Both the position numbers and the translations under genes were made by a program. From Rhodoplanes tepidamans (GTDB lineage Bacteria > Pseudomonadota > Alphaproteobacteria > Rhizobiales > Xanthobacteraceae), in the NCBI RefSeq assembly GCF_030813915.1, contig NZ_JAUSUJ010000010.1, positions 124,001-188,000 on the forward strand: a DNA stretch of 64,000 bases, in the 5' to 3' direction. A model generated the notes under the pieces. The model saw only the letters and a list, made by a program, of their open reading frames with translations, was not told the DNA's origin and searched no databases. Below, one piece after another: positions 1 to 8,974 of the stretch (positions are counted from its first letter, which is position 1; the number at the start of each line of letters is the position of its first letter).

Positions 1-1417
1 CGCCGAGAACACGGCGTTCCGTCACCCGCTCCTCGCCGGCGGCGCGGGCGCTGCGCTCGGCGGCGTCGCGCAGCCGCTTGGCGGCCGAGATGCGCACCAG
101 CACCGGCTGCCGCTCGACCAGACGGTCGAGCGCGGCCTTGGCGGCGTCCTCCCACGGCAGCTCGCGGTGCAGCCGCGACGGCGTCGCCTCCACGGCATCG
201 AGCGCGCTGCCGAGCGGCAGGATGTGGAAGAGCGCGTCGAACAGCGCGTTGCAGACCTCCTGCACCAGGTAGGTCGCGCCCGCGTAGCCCATGAAGGGCG
301 TGCCGGTGTGGCGCCGCACGATCGCGCCCGGGAACGAGGCCGGGATGAAGGCGGCGCGGCCGCCGATCTCCGACAGATACATGCGCTCGTTGTAGGAGCC
401 GAACAGGACGAGCGGGGTCTTCTCGTGGATCGCCTTGCGCACCGCGGCGTTGTCGGGCTTCGTCCCGGCCGAGCGCGCGACCGCGAAGTGGCACGGCAGG
501 CCCATCTCCTCGGCGAGAAAATGACGAACCCCGCGGGCGTAGGTCTCGGTCGCGACGATGCCGAAGCTCGCCGTGCCGAAGAAGTCCTGGGTCACCGAGC
601 GCCACAGATCCCACAGCGGCTTCACGGTGGTGTGCAGCTCGCGGGCGATGAAGGGCTCGGGATCGAGGCCCGTGAGCTCGCCCAGCGTCCGCAGGAACTT
701 GGTCGTCGAGTGCAGGCCGATCGGCGCCTGCAGATAGGGACGCTCCAGCGTCTCGCACAGCAGCCGGCCGAACTCGCGATACATGCAGACGTTCACGTCG
801 GCGTCGGCGAGCCGCGGGATGTCGGCGAGATGGGTGCCGAGCGGGAACACCAGGTTCACCTCGGCGCCGATGCCCTCGACCAGGCGACGGATCTCGGCGA
901 GGTCGGACGGCATGTTGAAGGTGCCGTAGCACGGGCCGATGATGTTGACGCGCGGCGTCTCGCCGGGCTGGCGCGGCTTGCGGTCCGGCACCTTCTTCGA
1001 GCCGTACTCGCTCCACAGCCACGCCATCGCGCGGTTGGCGCTCTGCCACTGGTCCTCGTCGATGGTGCGCGGCAGGAAGCGCTTGATGCCGGTGCCCTCG
1101 GGCGTCACGCCGCCGCCGATCATCTCGGCGATCGAGCCGGTGACCACCACGGACGGCAGATCCGGATCGAGCACCCTGTGGGCGCGGTGCATGGCGCCCT
1201 CGGTGCCGTGCTTGCCGAGCTCCTCTTCCGAGAGGCCCGTGACCACGACCGGAAGCTCGTGCGGCGGCAGCGCGTCGGTGTAGTGCAGCACCGCGGTGAC
1301 CGGCAGGTTCTCGCAGCCGACCGGGCCGTCGATGATCACCTGCAGGCCCTTCACCGCGGTGAACACGTAGACCGAGCCCCAGTAGCCGCCGGCGCGATCG
1401 TGATCGAGGAGGAGCAT
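1..1417 (-). CDS. bchZ: Chlorophyllide a reductase subunit Z, 3' end cut by window edge
   Basis: BchZ is one of the two catalytic subunits (with BchY) of chlorophyllide a reductase, which reduces ring B of chlorophyllide a on the way to bacteriochlorophyll a. 472 codons are visible from the ATG at 1417 with no stop, so only a short C-terminus (about 10-20 residues for this family) lies beyond base 1. The N-terminal [10 protein letters not shown] motif (Cys about 35) is a nitrogenase-like cluster ligand. Further nitrogenase-like stretches follow, such as [11 protein letters not shown]. The start ATG shares one base with the bchY stop (TGATG), so the genes are translationally coupled in bchCXYZ. 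Identification is by sequence and order; the frame reaches the window edge intact. Confidence 0.95.
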   Translation of the reverse strand, partial: MLLLDHDRAGGYWGSVYVFTAVKGLQVIIDGPVGCENLPVTAVLHYTDALPPHELPVVVTGLSEEELGKHGTEGAMHRAHRVLDPDLPSVVVTGSIAEMIGGGVTPEGTGIKRFLPRTIDEDQWQSANRAMAWLWSEYGSKKVPDRKPRQPGETPRVNIIGPCYGTFNMPSDLAEIRRLVEGIGAEVNLVFPLGTHLADIPRLADADVNVCMYREFGRLLCETLERPYLQAPIGLHSTTKFLRTLGELTGLDPEPFIARELHTTVKPLWDLWRSVTQDFFGTASFGIVATETYARGVRHFLAEEMGLPCHFAVARSAGTKPDNAAVRKAIHEKTPLVLFGSYNERMYLSEIGGRAAFIPASFPGAIVRRHTGTPFMGYAGATYLVQEVCNALFDALFHILPLGSALDAVEATPSRLHRELPWEDAAKAALDRLVERQPVLVRISAAKRLRDAAERSARAAGEERVTERRVLG

Positions 1418-3042
1418 CAGATCATCTCCTCCGCCTTGCGCTTCCTGGCCTGGGCGGCGAGCTGGCGCCGCACCTTCTCGCGGAACTCGGGCCGCGCCTT
1501 CGGCACGTCCTCGTGCACGCCGGCGGCGTCGCCCGTGCCGACGCCGCGGAACAGCTCGGTCATGGCGTCGAACCGCGCCTTGTTGGCCATCGCCGTGTTG
1601 ACCACCACGGCGAGCGAGCCGGCGCCGGCGACGCCCATCAGGGGCCGCGCCGAGATCAGGTTGGTGAAGTAGAGCGCCGGGATGGCGTGCTGCTTGGCGT
1701 GCTGCACCACCGGCGTCGTGCCGATCGCGAGATCCGGCGCGAAGGCGTCGACGGCGGCGAGGTCCTGCTCAAGCGAAGCACGGTACTGGACCTTCACGCC
1801 CCGCGCCTCGAGCCAGTCGCGGTCGCTCTCCGACCAGCGGGTGCGCGGGCACGCCGTGCCGACATAGGGAACCTCGGCGCCGCTCTCGATCAGCAGGCGG
1901 GCGACGAGCAGCTCGGAGCCCTCGTAGCCCGACACCGTGATGCGGCCGCGCACCGGATTGGCGGCGAGCGCGGCCTCGATGGCCGGCAGCATCCGGGCCT
2001 TCACCGCGTCGACCTTGTCGGCGGCGACGCCGCAGGCCGCGCCGATGGCCTCGAGCCAGGCCGCCGTGCCGTCGACGCCGACCGGCGCCGAGCCGACGAT
2101 GCTGCGGCCCGCCGTCTCGAACTCGCGGACCGACGCCGTGTAGAAGGGATGGATGGCGGCGACCGCGGCGCAGTCCAGCGCCGCGTAGAGCTCGCGCCAC
2201 TCGCGGGTCGGCACCACGGGTCCGGCGGCCAGGCCCATCGGCTCCAGCATCATGCCGAGCCCGATCGGATCGGCCGGGAACATCTCGCCGAGCAGCGTCA
2301 CGGTCGGCTTGTCGCTCCTGCCGCCGCGCGGCGCCGCGACCGGGCCCTGCTCGGCCTCGGCGCGCGCATAGGCGAGCATCGCGCCGGCCAGCACGTCCTT
2401 GGCCTCGGCATGGGTCGGCACGCCGAAGCCCGGCACGTCGATGCCGACGACGCGGACGTCGTTGATGGTCTTGGGCAGGAGCTGCAGCGGCACGCCCGAG
2501 GCGGTCGGGACGCACAGATTGATGATCACCACGGCGTCGTGCCGGGCCGGATCGGCGAGCGCGTGGACGGCGTCGCGGATGTCCTCGAACAGCTTGCCGG
2601 TGACCAGCGTCTCGGAGTTGAACGGCACGTAGCCGACGCTGCGCCGCGCCCCGTAGAAGTGCGACGTGAAGGTGAGGCCGTAGACGCAGCAGGCGGAGCC
2701 GGACAGCACCGTCGCGGTGCGCCGCATCCGCAGGCCGACGCGCAGCGAGCCGAAGGCCGGGCACATCGACTGCGGCTGGTCGTGCGGGCCGACCGGATAG
2801 TCGGCGGCGTAGCGGTCGAGCGTCTCGGTCTTGCCGGCCGCGGCCGCCGCCTTGCGCATCTCGTCGACGCCGGCGTGGCAGCCGCCCTCGCCGGCCGCCC
2901 CCGGACCGACGCCGGCGACGACGCCGGCCGGCGTCGTCTCGACGTGCGTCGCGGCATCCAGCGTCACGGCCGACGTGGTGTCGTACACCACCTCGGTGCT
3001 GGCGCTCGGCGCGACTGCGGTTTCGGGTCGGCTCGACGACAT
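1417..3042 (-). CDS. bchY: Chlorophyllide a reductase subunit Y
   Basis: BchY pairs with BchZ to form the NB-protein-like catalytic core that receives electrons from BchX and reduces the C7-C8 bond of chlorophyllide a. The 541-residue product has the family cysteines in [10 protein letters not shown] (Cys 94) and SACCVYG (Cys 118/119), which match cluster-ligand positions of nitrogenase-like subunits. The first 50 residues are Ala/Thr/Val-rich and look like a variable extension. The gene starts 21 bases after bchX stops, and its stop overlaps the bchZ start by one base. It is co-transcribed with bchC and bchX. Presence of bchXYZ indicates a bacteriochlorophyll-type pigment, not chlorophyll. 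Confidence 0.96.
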   Translation of the reverse strand: MSSSRPETAVAPSASTEVVYDTTSAVTLDAATHVETTPAGVVAGVGPGAAGEGGCHAGVDEMRKAAAAAGKTETLDRYAADYPVGPHDQPQSMCPAFGSLRVGLRMRRTATVLSGSACCVYGLTFTSHFYGARRSVGYVPFNSETLVTGKLFEDIRDAVHALADPARHDAVVIINLCVPTASGVPLQLLPKTINDVRVVGIDVPGFGVPTHAEAKDVLAGAMLAYARAEAEQGPVAAPRGGRSDKPTVTLLGEMFPADPIGLGMMLEPMGLAAGPVVPTREWRELYAALDCAAVAAIHPFYTASVREFETAGRSIVGSAPVGVDGTAAWLEAIGAACGVAADKVDAVKARMLPAIEAALAANPVRGRITVSGYEGSELLVARLLIESGAEVPYVGTACPRTRWSESDRDWLEARGVKVQYRASLEQDLAAVDAFAPDLAIGTTPVVQHAKQHAIPALYFTNLISARPLMGVAGAGSLAVVVNTAMANKARFDAMTELFRGVGTGDAAGVHEDVPKARPEFREKVRRQLAAQARKRKAEEMI

Positions 3043-3063
3043 GACGAAAAACGGATCTCCGAA

Positions 3064-4053
3064 TCAGACGGTGTCGTAAATCACTTCGAGCGACGGCTTC
3101 GGCACGAAGCTGCCGCCGCGCATATCCTCCTGGGTGGCCGGCTCGAGCACCACGTCGCGGCCGACCGTGTCGCCCGAGAACAGCCCGAGCAGGGCCTCCT
3201 GGGTCAGCGGCTTCGGCCGCTGCGGCGGCGCCTCGGCGACGTTGGTCGCGAGCGCCTCGAACAGCGGCGCCCATTCGGTGCCGGGCCGGCCGACGATCTG
3301 ATAGGCGGCGCTCTTGCGGCGGATGTCCTCGTTGGCCGGGATCGCGGCGAGCACCGGGATGCCGGCCTGGGCCGCGAAGGCGTGCGCCTCGCCGGTGCCG
3401 TCGTCCTTGTTCACCACCATGCCGGCGACGCCGACATTGCCGCCGAGCTTGCGGAAATACTCCACGGCCGAGCAGACATTGTTGGCGACGTAGAGCGACT
3501 GCAGGTCGTTGGAGCCGACCACGATGACCTTCTGGCACATGTCGCGGGCGATCGGCAGGCCGAAGCCGCCGCACACCACGTCGCCGAGGAAGTCGAGCAG
3601 CACGTAGTCGAAGCCCCACTCGTGGAAGCCGAGCTTCTCCAGCGTCTCGAAGCCGTGGATGATGCCGCGTCCGCCGCAGCCGCGCCCGACCTCCGGGCCG
3701 CCGAGCTCCATGGCGAACACGCCGTCGCGCTTGAAGCAGACATCGGAGATGGTGATCTCCTCGCCGGCCAGCTTCTTCTTCGACGAGGTCTCGATGATGG
3801 TCGGGGTGGCGCGGCCGCCGAACAGGAGCGAGGTGGTGTCGCTCTTCGGGTCGCAGCCGATCAGCAGCACGCGCTTGCCCTGCTGCGCCATCATGTAGCT
3901 GAGATTGGCGAGCGTGAAGCTCTTGCCGATCCCGCCCTTGCCGTAGATGGCGATGATCTGCGTCGCCTTGGACGCGGACGACGGCACCGGATCGGGCTCG
4001 ATCGCGGCTTCGGCGCGCAGGCGTGCGGTATCGATCGGCATCGACGCGTTCAT
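3064..4053 (-). CDS. bchX: Chlorophyllide a reductase iron protein subunit X
   Basis: BchX is the ATP-dependent [4Fe-4S] reductase (NifH-like) that feeds electrons to BchYZ. In the 329-residue product the P-loop GKGGIGKS is at residues 38-45. The two cysteines that bridge the cluster at the homodimer interface are Cys126 (GRGCGGRG) and Cys161 (DVVCGGFG). The switch motif GCDPKSD follows the P-loop as in NifH. The start ATG overlaps the bchC stop by four bases (ATGA at 4050-4053), indicating translational coupling. The long N-terminal extension before the P-loop is typical of BchX compared with BchL and NifH. Confidence 0.97.
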   Translation of the reverse strand: MNASMPIDTARLRAEAAIEPDPVPSSASKATQIIAIYGKGGIGKSFTLANLSYMMAQQGKRVLLIGCDPKSDTTSLLFGGRATPTIIETSSKKKLAGEEITISDVCFKRDGVFAMELGGPEVGRGCGGRGIIHGFETLEKLGFHEWGFDYVLLDFLGDVVCGGFGLPIARDMCQKVIVVGSNDLQSLYVANNVCSAVEYFRKLGGNVGVAGMVVNKDDGTGEAHAFAAQAGIPVLAAIPANEDIRRKSAAYQIVGRPGTEWAPLFEALATNVAEAPPQRPKPLTQEALLGLFSGDTVGRDVVLEPATQEDMRGGSFVPKPSLEVIYDTV

Positions 4054-4991
4054 GCGTACCCTCTCCAGTCAAGGATCATCTTGAGACAGGTCGGATCGGT
4101 GAACGCGGTGCGGTACGCGGTCGGCGCGTCCGCGGCGGCGCAGCGGTGGGTGATGAGACCGTCGAGCGAGAGGCGTCCCTGCTCGATCAGGCTCTTCACG
4201 GCGACGAGATCCGGCTCGCGCCATTCGGCGGCGACCCGGATGGAGATCTCCCGCATGAAGGCGGGCGGAAACGCGAAGCCGAGCGGCTCGCTGTAGAAGC
4301 CGGCGAGGACGATCTCGCCCTTCGGGGCGAGGCGGCCGATCAGCGTGTCGAGCAGCTTGGAATCGCCCGACACGTCGTAGATCGCGTTGTAGTCACGGCG
4401 CGGATCGTCGTTCGGATCGACGACGCGGTAGCCCTGCGCGCCCTGGGCGCGACCGGCGTCGCGCTCCCACACGGTAGGCGGCTCCCCGCCCGCCAGCACT
4501 GCCAGTCGGGCGAGGAGACGACCGAGGACGCCGTGCCCGACAATCAGATCCGGAGGCGTCCGTTCGGCCCCCGCCATGGCGTGGCACGCCGTCGCGGCCA
4601 ACGCCATGAGGACGCCTAGCTCGTTGAGATCGTCGGCGATCGGCAGCGCCTTGGCGCCGGGCACCACGACGCGCCGCGCGGCGCCGCCGAACAGCCCCCT
4701 GACGTCGCCGAAGCAGCGCGCGCCGGGGACGAAGACGTGCTCGCCGACCCGCCGGCCCGAGCGATCGCCCGCCGACGTGATCCGACCCACCGACTCGTAT
4801 CCCGGCACCAGAGGATATCCGAGCCCCGGAAACGGCGGCATCCGCCCCGACCAGAGCAGACGCTCGGTTCCGGTGCTGATCCCGCTCCAGTCGATATCGA
4901 CCACCACATCCTCGTCACCGGGATGGCTGAGGTCGAGACGACTGAGAACGAGGCGTTCGGGTTCCTCTAGGACGACCGCAACTGTGTCCAT
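4050..4991 (-). CDS. bchC: 3-hydroxyethyl bacteriochlorophyllide a dehydrogenase BchC
   Basis: BchC oxidises the C3 hydroxyethyl side chain to acetyl, the step after chlorophyllide reduction in bacteriochlorophyll a synthesis. It is a 313-residue member of the zinc-less MDR alcohol dehydrogenase group. The N-terminal SGISTGTERLLWSG and PLVPGYESVGRI are recognisable BchC motifs, and a nucleotide-binding region (VGHGVLGRLLARLAV) lies near residue 155. The ATG at 4991 has GGAG about six bases upstream. It is the first gene of bchCXYZ, just downstream of crtF, as in other purple bacteria. Its promoter region at 4992-5089 carries TGTCA half-sites, and transcription may also read through from crtEF. 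Confidence 0.95.
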   Translation of the reverse strand: MDTVAVVLEEPERLVLSRLDLSHPGDEDVVVDIDWSGISTGTERLLWSGRMPPFPGLGYPLVPGYESVGRITSAGDRSGRRVGEHVFVPGARCFGDVRGLFGGAARRVVVPGAKALPIADDLNELGVLMALAATACHAMAGAERTPPDLIVGHGVLGRLLARLAVLAGGEPPTVWERDAGRAQGAQGYRVVDPNDDPRRDYNAIYDVSGDSKLLDTLIGRLAPKGEIVLAGFYSEPLGFAFPPAFMREISIRVAAEWREPDLVAVKSLIEQGRLSLDGLITHRCAAADAPTAYRTAFTDPTCLKMILDWRGYA

Positions 4992-5038
4992 GACGTCTCC
5001 GAGCCGTTCCGCAAGGAGGCTAAAGCACCGACCTGAAG

Positions 5039-5082
5039 TGTCAGCCTACGCTTACTTCCCCCTATGTCAAGTCGTATTGTCA
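5039..5082 (-). promoter_or_regulatory. TGTCA half-site array upstream of bchC
   Basis: Between crtF and bchC the + strand reads TGTCA at 5039, 5065 and 5078, spaced 26 and 13 bases. A degenerate inverted half-site TTACT at 5052 fills the missing 13-base step. TGT-N12-ACT (5039-5056) and TGT-N12-TCA (5065-5082) each differ by one base from the PpsR/CrtJ consensus TGT-N12-ACA. The likely role is aerobic or light repression of bchCXYZ. Binding by PpsR is inferred from the motif and the gene context. Confidence 0.55.
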
Positions 5083-5089
5083 ACTCGTT

Positions 5090-6253
5090 CTAAGGGCCGC
5101 GAGCATCTGCAACAACCAGCTGAACCAAAAGAGGATTCCGAGTTGTAACGAGAGTTGGACGGTGGAAGCCCGCGGCGTTCAGGAGAGCGCTCAGACCCGC
5201 CGGAGTCCGGGGCCGTCCCCGCCCCATCGCCATAAAGTAGAAACCAAAATAGGCTTCGCCCGCGGGCTCGGCGCCGGGCGCGCCGGACATCGGCTCGGCG
5301 ACGATCACGCGGCCGCCGGAGCGTCCCGAGGCGGTCAGCGCCTGCCGCGCGGCGCGCAGCACGGCCAGCACGGTCTCGTCGTCGTGGTCGTGCAGGATCC
5401 GGACGAACGAGATGGTGTCGGCGCCCTCCGGCAGCGGGTCGCGGCGGAAGTCGCCGCCGTGCACGGTGGCGCGGCCGGAGAGGCCGGCGGCGGCGATTCG
5501 GGCGCGCGCCCGCTCGGCCACCGCCGGGAGGTCGAACAGCGCGAGTGTCAGGCCGGGATGACGCTCGGCGACGGCGCACAGGAAGGCGCCCTCGCCGCCG
5601 CCGACGTCGAGCAGGCTGCGGCGGCCGGCGAGCGGCGCCGCGGCGAGCACCTCGTCGGCGATGAACGCCTGGGTGGCCGCCATCAGCCGCGAATACGAGG
5701 CGACCGCCGCGTCGGGCAGCGCACCGGGCGCCGGGCTGCCGGCATAGGCCCAGAAGCGGGCCAGCGCCGTGTCGGTCCGCTCGCCCTTGAGGAGCGCCAC
5801 CGGATCGGCGAGGTCGGCATAGAAGAGAGTGTGGTGCTCGATCATGTCGGCGAGGCCGCCATTGCCGAGCAGCGCCGCGCCGTGGACGCCGAGGGCGAAG
5901 CGCGCCGGCCCGCACGGCTCGACCAGGCCGAGGGTCGCGGCGGCGGCGAGCAGGCGGCGGGCCGCCTCCTCCGGCAACCCGGTCGCCACGGCGATCGCCG
6001 CGACGGAGCGCGGCCCGTCGGCGAGCTGCTCGAACAGCTTCAGCTGCACGCAGGCGAGCAGGACCTGGGAGTAGACGAAGCCGGCGACCAGATCGAACAG
6101 CGCCCGGCTGCGGCGCCGCGCGATCGGCCGGGTGAGCGGGAAGGCGGCGGCGGCGCGCTGGAAGCGCGGCGAGGCGAGCAGCCGGTTGCGCAGCCCGAGC
6201 CATCGCTCGCGCCATGCCGACGGATGCGGGTCCTGGGGCGTCGGATCTTTCAC
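5090..6253 (-). CDS. crtF: Demethylspheroidene O-methyltransferase CrtF
   Basis: CrtF transfers a methyl group from S-adenosylmethionine to the C1 hydroxyl of acyclic carotenoids, giving methoxy end groups (spheroidene or spirilloxanthin pathway). The 387-residue product has an N-terminal dimerisation/winged-helix region, then a class I SAM-binding motif LLDVGGGEGAFL near residue 215. The LFDLPAV and RILHDHDDE motifs are typical of the acetylserotonin-O-methyltransferase family to which CrtF belongs. The start is a GTG at 6253. It lies between crtE and bchC on the same strand, the classical crtEF-bchCXYZ superoperon. The 169 bases to crtE hold GC-rich palindromic debris and no gene. Confidence 0.93.
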   Translation of the reverse strand: MKDPTPQDPHPSAWRERWLGLRNRLLASPRFQRAAAAFPLTRPIARRRSRALFDLVAGFVYSQVLLACVQLKLFEQLADGPRSVAAIAVATGLPEEAARRLLAAAATLGLVEPCGPARFALGVHGAALLGNGGLADMIEHHTLFYADLADPVALLKGERTDTALARFWAYAGSPAPGALPDAAVASYSRLMAATQAFIADEVLAAAPLAGRRSLLDVGGGEGAFLCAVAERHPGLTLALFDLPAVAERARARIAAAGLSGRATVHGGDFRRDPLPEGADTISFVRILHDHDDETVLAVLRAARQALTASGRSGGRVIVAEPMSGAPGAEPAGEAYFGFYFMAMGRGRPRTPAGLSALLNAAGFHRPTLVTTRNPLLVQLVVADARGP

Positions 6254-6422
6254 GTCGCCGCTCGCGCGCGTCTCGACTTCACCTCCCCCGGGCGGGGAGC
6301 GTCGCGTGTCCGTCGGTCCGGGCGCGAGAAGAGCCCCGCGCCCCCGGAAACCAGCTCCGGCTCGGCGTTTCGGGCTGTCGTCCCGGGTTCGCCGCCGGGC
6401 GGCGCCCCCCGGACGGCAGGTG

Positions 6423-7289
6423 TCAGGCGGCCGCCGCGGCGAGCCGCTTCGGCACGAGGCGCTTGGCCTCGGAGAGGATGAGGGTCCGCAGGTCGCCGGC
6501 GCCGGGGCACGGCGGGATCGCGGCGATGGCCTCCTTCACCAGGCTCTCGAGCCGGTGCATGGCGCCGTCGATGCCGAGGTCGCGCACCGCGCTCGGACGG
6601 CCGAGCGCCGCGTCGCGGCCGATCGGCTTGCCGAGCTCCTCCTCGTCGGCGGCGGCGTCGCGCAGGTCGTCGGCGACCTGGTAGGCGAGGCCGAGCCGCG
6701 CGCCCACGACCTTCCAGGGCTCCGGATCGTGGCCGGCCGCGGCGGCGCCCAGCATGGTGGCGGCCGAGAACAGCGCTCCGGTCTTCTGCTCGTGGTACTC
6801 GACGAGGTCGCAGAACGGCTCGCATTCCCACGCCTGGCCGGCCGCGATGCCGCCCGGCATGCCGACCGACTGGCCGACGATGCGCATCACGTTGGGCAGC
6901 CGCTCCGGCGAGCACGGCACGTAGGCGAGCTGCTCGAAGGCCAGCACGATCAGGGCGTCCCCGGCCAGCACGGCGATCCGCTCGCCATAGGCCATGTGGA
7001 CCGACGGCTTGCCGCGCCGCAGCGCCGCGTCGTCGAAGCAGGGCAGGTCGTCGTGGATCAGCGAGGCGCAGTGCAGGAGCTCGATCGACGCGGCGGCCGC
7101 GTCGGTGAGGCCCGGCTGGTCGTCGCCGCAGGCCGCCGCGGCGGCCAGGCAGAGGCGCGGGCGGACCCGGGCGCCCTTGGGAAACACCGCGTAGCGCATC
7201 GCGGAGGCGAGCTTGCTGGGAGCGCTGGGTGTCTCGGCCCGGGCCAAGGCGGCGTTGAGAGCCTGCTCGATCCTCGTGCTACTATCCAT
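6423..7289 (-). CDS. crtE: Geranylgeranyl diphosphate synthase CrtE
   Basis: CrtE makes geranylgeranyl diphosphate, the C20 precursor for carotenoids and for the (bacterio)chlorophyll tail. The 288-residue protein has the first aspartate-rich motif DDLPCFDD at residues 80-87 and the second, DDLRD, at 207-211. Both are Mg-diphosphate binding sites of trans-prenyltransferases. Cys 84 inside the first motif is common in bacterial GGPP and FPP synthases of this group. It is transcribed leftward towards crtF, divergently from crtD, and the two share a 110-base region with a strong PpsR-like site. Confidence 0.94.
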   Translation of the reverse strand: MDSSTRIEQALNAALARAETPSAPSKLASAMRYAVFPKGARVRPRLCLAAAAACGDDQPGLTDAAAASIELLHCASLIHDDLPCFDDAALRRGKPSVHMAYGERIAVLAGDALIVLAFEQLAYVPCSPERLPNVMRIVGQSVGMPGGIAAGQAWECEPFCDLVEYHEQKTGALFSAATMLGAAAAGHDPEPWKVVGARLGLAYQVADDLRDAAADEEELGKPIGRDAALGRPSAVRDLGIDGAMHRLESLVKEAIAAIPPCPGAGDLRTLILSEAKRLVPKRLAAAAA

Positions 7290-7319
7290 GCGTTCAGCCC
7301 CTGATGGCGAGCAAAGATA

Positions 7320-7363
7320 TGTAATGATCCATTGTCATGCTCAACTGTCACGCAGTATAGACA
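7320..7363. promoter_or_regulatory. PpsR/CrtJ-type operator, four half-sites at 13-base period, crtE/crtD
   Basis: The crtE-crtD divergent promoter has TGTAA at 7320, TGTCA at 7333, TGTCA at 7346 and the inverted half-site AGACA at 7359: four elements spaced exactly 13 bases apart. The last two form a perfect TGT-N12-ACA site (7346-7363), the known PpsR/CrtJ consensus of purple bacteria. The location between two carotenoid operons fits redox or light repression of both. The consensus match is seen directly; the regulator is inferred. Confidence 0.8.
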
Positions 7364-7399
7364 CATGGACACCGAACTCAACGGTATTTCTCCGGATTG

Positions 7400-8974
7400 G
7401 TGAGCGTGGGGGGTGAGTCCGCGATCGTGGTCGGGGCCGGCGCCGGGGGATTGTCCGCGGCCCTGGATCTCGCGCTCGCCGGCTTCGCCGTGACCGTCGT
7501 GGAGACCGCCGCCGGCCCCGGCGGCAAGATGCGCGAGGTGGTGGTCGGCGGCCGCGGCGTCGATGCCGGCCCCACCGTCTTCACCATGCGCTGGGTGTTC
7601 GACGAGCTGTTCGCCGCCGCCGGCACGACGCTCGCCGACGAGCTCGCCCTGACGCCGCTCGACGTGCTGGCCCGCCACGCCTGGAGCGGCGGCGGACGCC
7701 TCGACCTCCACGCCGACACCGGCCGGTCGGCGGACGCCATCGGCGACTTCGCCGGTGCCGCCGAGGCACGGCACTTCCGCGCCTTCTGCGACCGGGCCGC
7801 CCGCATCTACAAGACCCTGGAGGAACCGTTCCTGCGCGCAGAGCGCTGCCGCAGTCCGCTCGATCTGGTGCGCCGGCTCGGCCTGTCGCGGCTGCCCGAG
7901 GTCCTCGCCATCTCGCCCTTCGCCACCCTGTGGGGCGCCCTCGGCCGGCACTTCCGGGATCCGCGGCTGCGCCAGCTGTTCGGCCGCTACGCCACCTATT
8001 GCGGCTCGTCGCCGTTCCTGGCGCCGGCGACCCTGATGCTGATCGCCCATGTCGAGCAGCAGGGCGTGTGGGTGATCGACGGCGGCATGCACCGGCTCGC
8101 CGAGGCGCTGGTCCGCGCGGCGCAGCGGCACGGGGCGGTGTTCCGGTTCGGCGCGCCGGTCGACACCGTGCTGGTCGAGCGGGGCCGCGCCGCCGGCGTC
8201 GTGCTCGCCGGCGGCGAGCGGCTCGCCGCCGACGTGGTGATCCTCAATGCCGACGTGTCGGCCGTCGCGGAAGGCCGGTTCGGCACGGCGCTGCGGCGCA
8301 CCGCTCGCGGCGTGCCGCAGGCCGCCCGGTCGCTCTCGGCCGTGACCTGGTGCCTGGTCGCCGAGGCCGACGGCTTCCCGCTGCACCATCACACGGTGTT
8401 CTTCTCGGACGACTACCTGGCCGAGTTCGACCGTCTGCAGCGCGACCGCCGCCTGCCCGACGATCCGACCGTCTATGTCTGCGCCGAGGACCGCGACTTC
8501 GGCTCCCGCGGTGCCGGCACGGCGCGGTCCGACGGAGCACCGGGCGGACCCGAGCGTCTGCTCGTCCTCGTCAACGCGCCGCCGACCGGCGACGCGACGC
8601 CGCCCTCCGCCGCCGCGCTCGCCGCCTGCGGGCACGCCGCCTTCGACCGGCTGCGCCGTTGCGGGCTCGTGCTGCGCCACCGCCCGGAGGACAGCGTCGT
8701 CACCACGCCCGTCGACTTTCACCGGCTCTTTCCGGGCACCGGAGGAGCGCTCTACGGAAGGGCTTCGCACGGATGGATGGCATCGTTCCAGCGGCCGGGA
8801 TCCCGCACCCGGATTCCGGGCCTGTATCTGGCGGGGGGCAGCACGCATCCGGGACCGGGCGTGCCGATGGCGGCCCTGTCGGGCCGGCTGGCAGCGGCCG
8901 CCGCGACGGCGGACCGCGATTCGACGAGCCGGTCGCGCCGGGCGGGTATCTGTGGTGGTACGTCGACGCGCTGA
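7400..8974 (+). CDS. crtD: 1-hydroxycarotenoid 3,4-desaturase CrtD
   Basis: CrtD introduces the C3-C4 double bond into 1-hydroxy (or 1-methoxy) acyclic carotenoids. The 524-residue flavoprotein starts with a dinucleotide-binding fold, VVGAGAGGLSAALDLA, followed by GPGGKM and DAGPTVFTM. It ends with the phytoene-desaturase-type C-terminal FAD motif (GLYLAGGSTHPGPGVPMA). These features place it in the CrtI/CrtD family. Position next to crtC and divergence from crtE favour CrtD. The start is uncertain: TTG 7397, GTG 7400 and GTG 7406 are all in frame, none with a strong ribosome binding site. The gene overlaps the presumed crtC start. Confidence 0.88.
   Translation: MSVGGESAIVVGAGAGGLSAALDLALAGFAVTVVETAAGPGGKMREVVVGGRGVDAGPTVFTMRWVFDELFAAAGTTLADELALTPLDVLARHAWSGGGRLDLHADTGRSADAIGDFAGAAEARHFRAFCDRAARIYKTLEEPFLRAERCRSPLDLVRRLGLSRLPEVLAISPFATLWGALGRHFRDPRLRQLFGRYATYCGSSPFLAPATLMLIAHVEQQGVWVIDGGMHRLAEALVRAAQRHGAVFRFGAPVDTVLVERGRAAGVVLAGGERLAADVVILNADVSAVAEGRFGTALRRTARGVPQAARSLSAVTWCLVAEADGFPLHHHTVFFSDDYLAEFDRLQRDRRLPDDPTVYVCAEDRDFGSRGAGTARSDGAPGGPERLLVLVNAPPTGDATPPSAAALAACGHAAFDRLRRCGLVLRHRPEDSVVTTPVDFHRLFPGTGGALYGRASHGWMASFQRPGSRTRIPGLYLAGGSTHPGPGVPMAALSGRLAAAAATADRDSTSRSRRAGICGGTSTR

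Noticed and set aside
1513-4296. Long open frame (over 900 codons) on the + strand across bchY and bchX
   Set aside because: It is antisense to clearly recognised genes, has no family motifs, is Arg/Gly/Ala/His-rich, and is a normal artefact of high-GC third positions.
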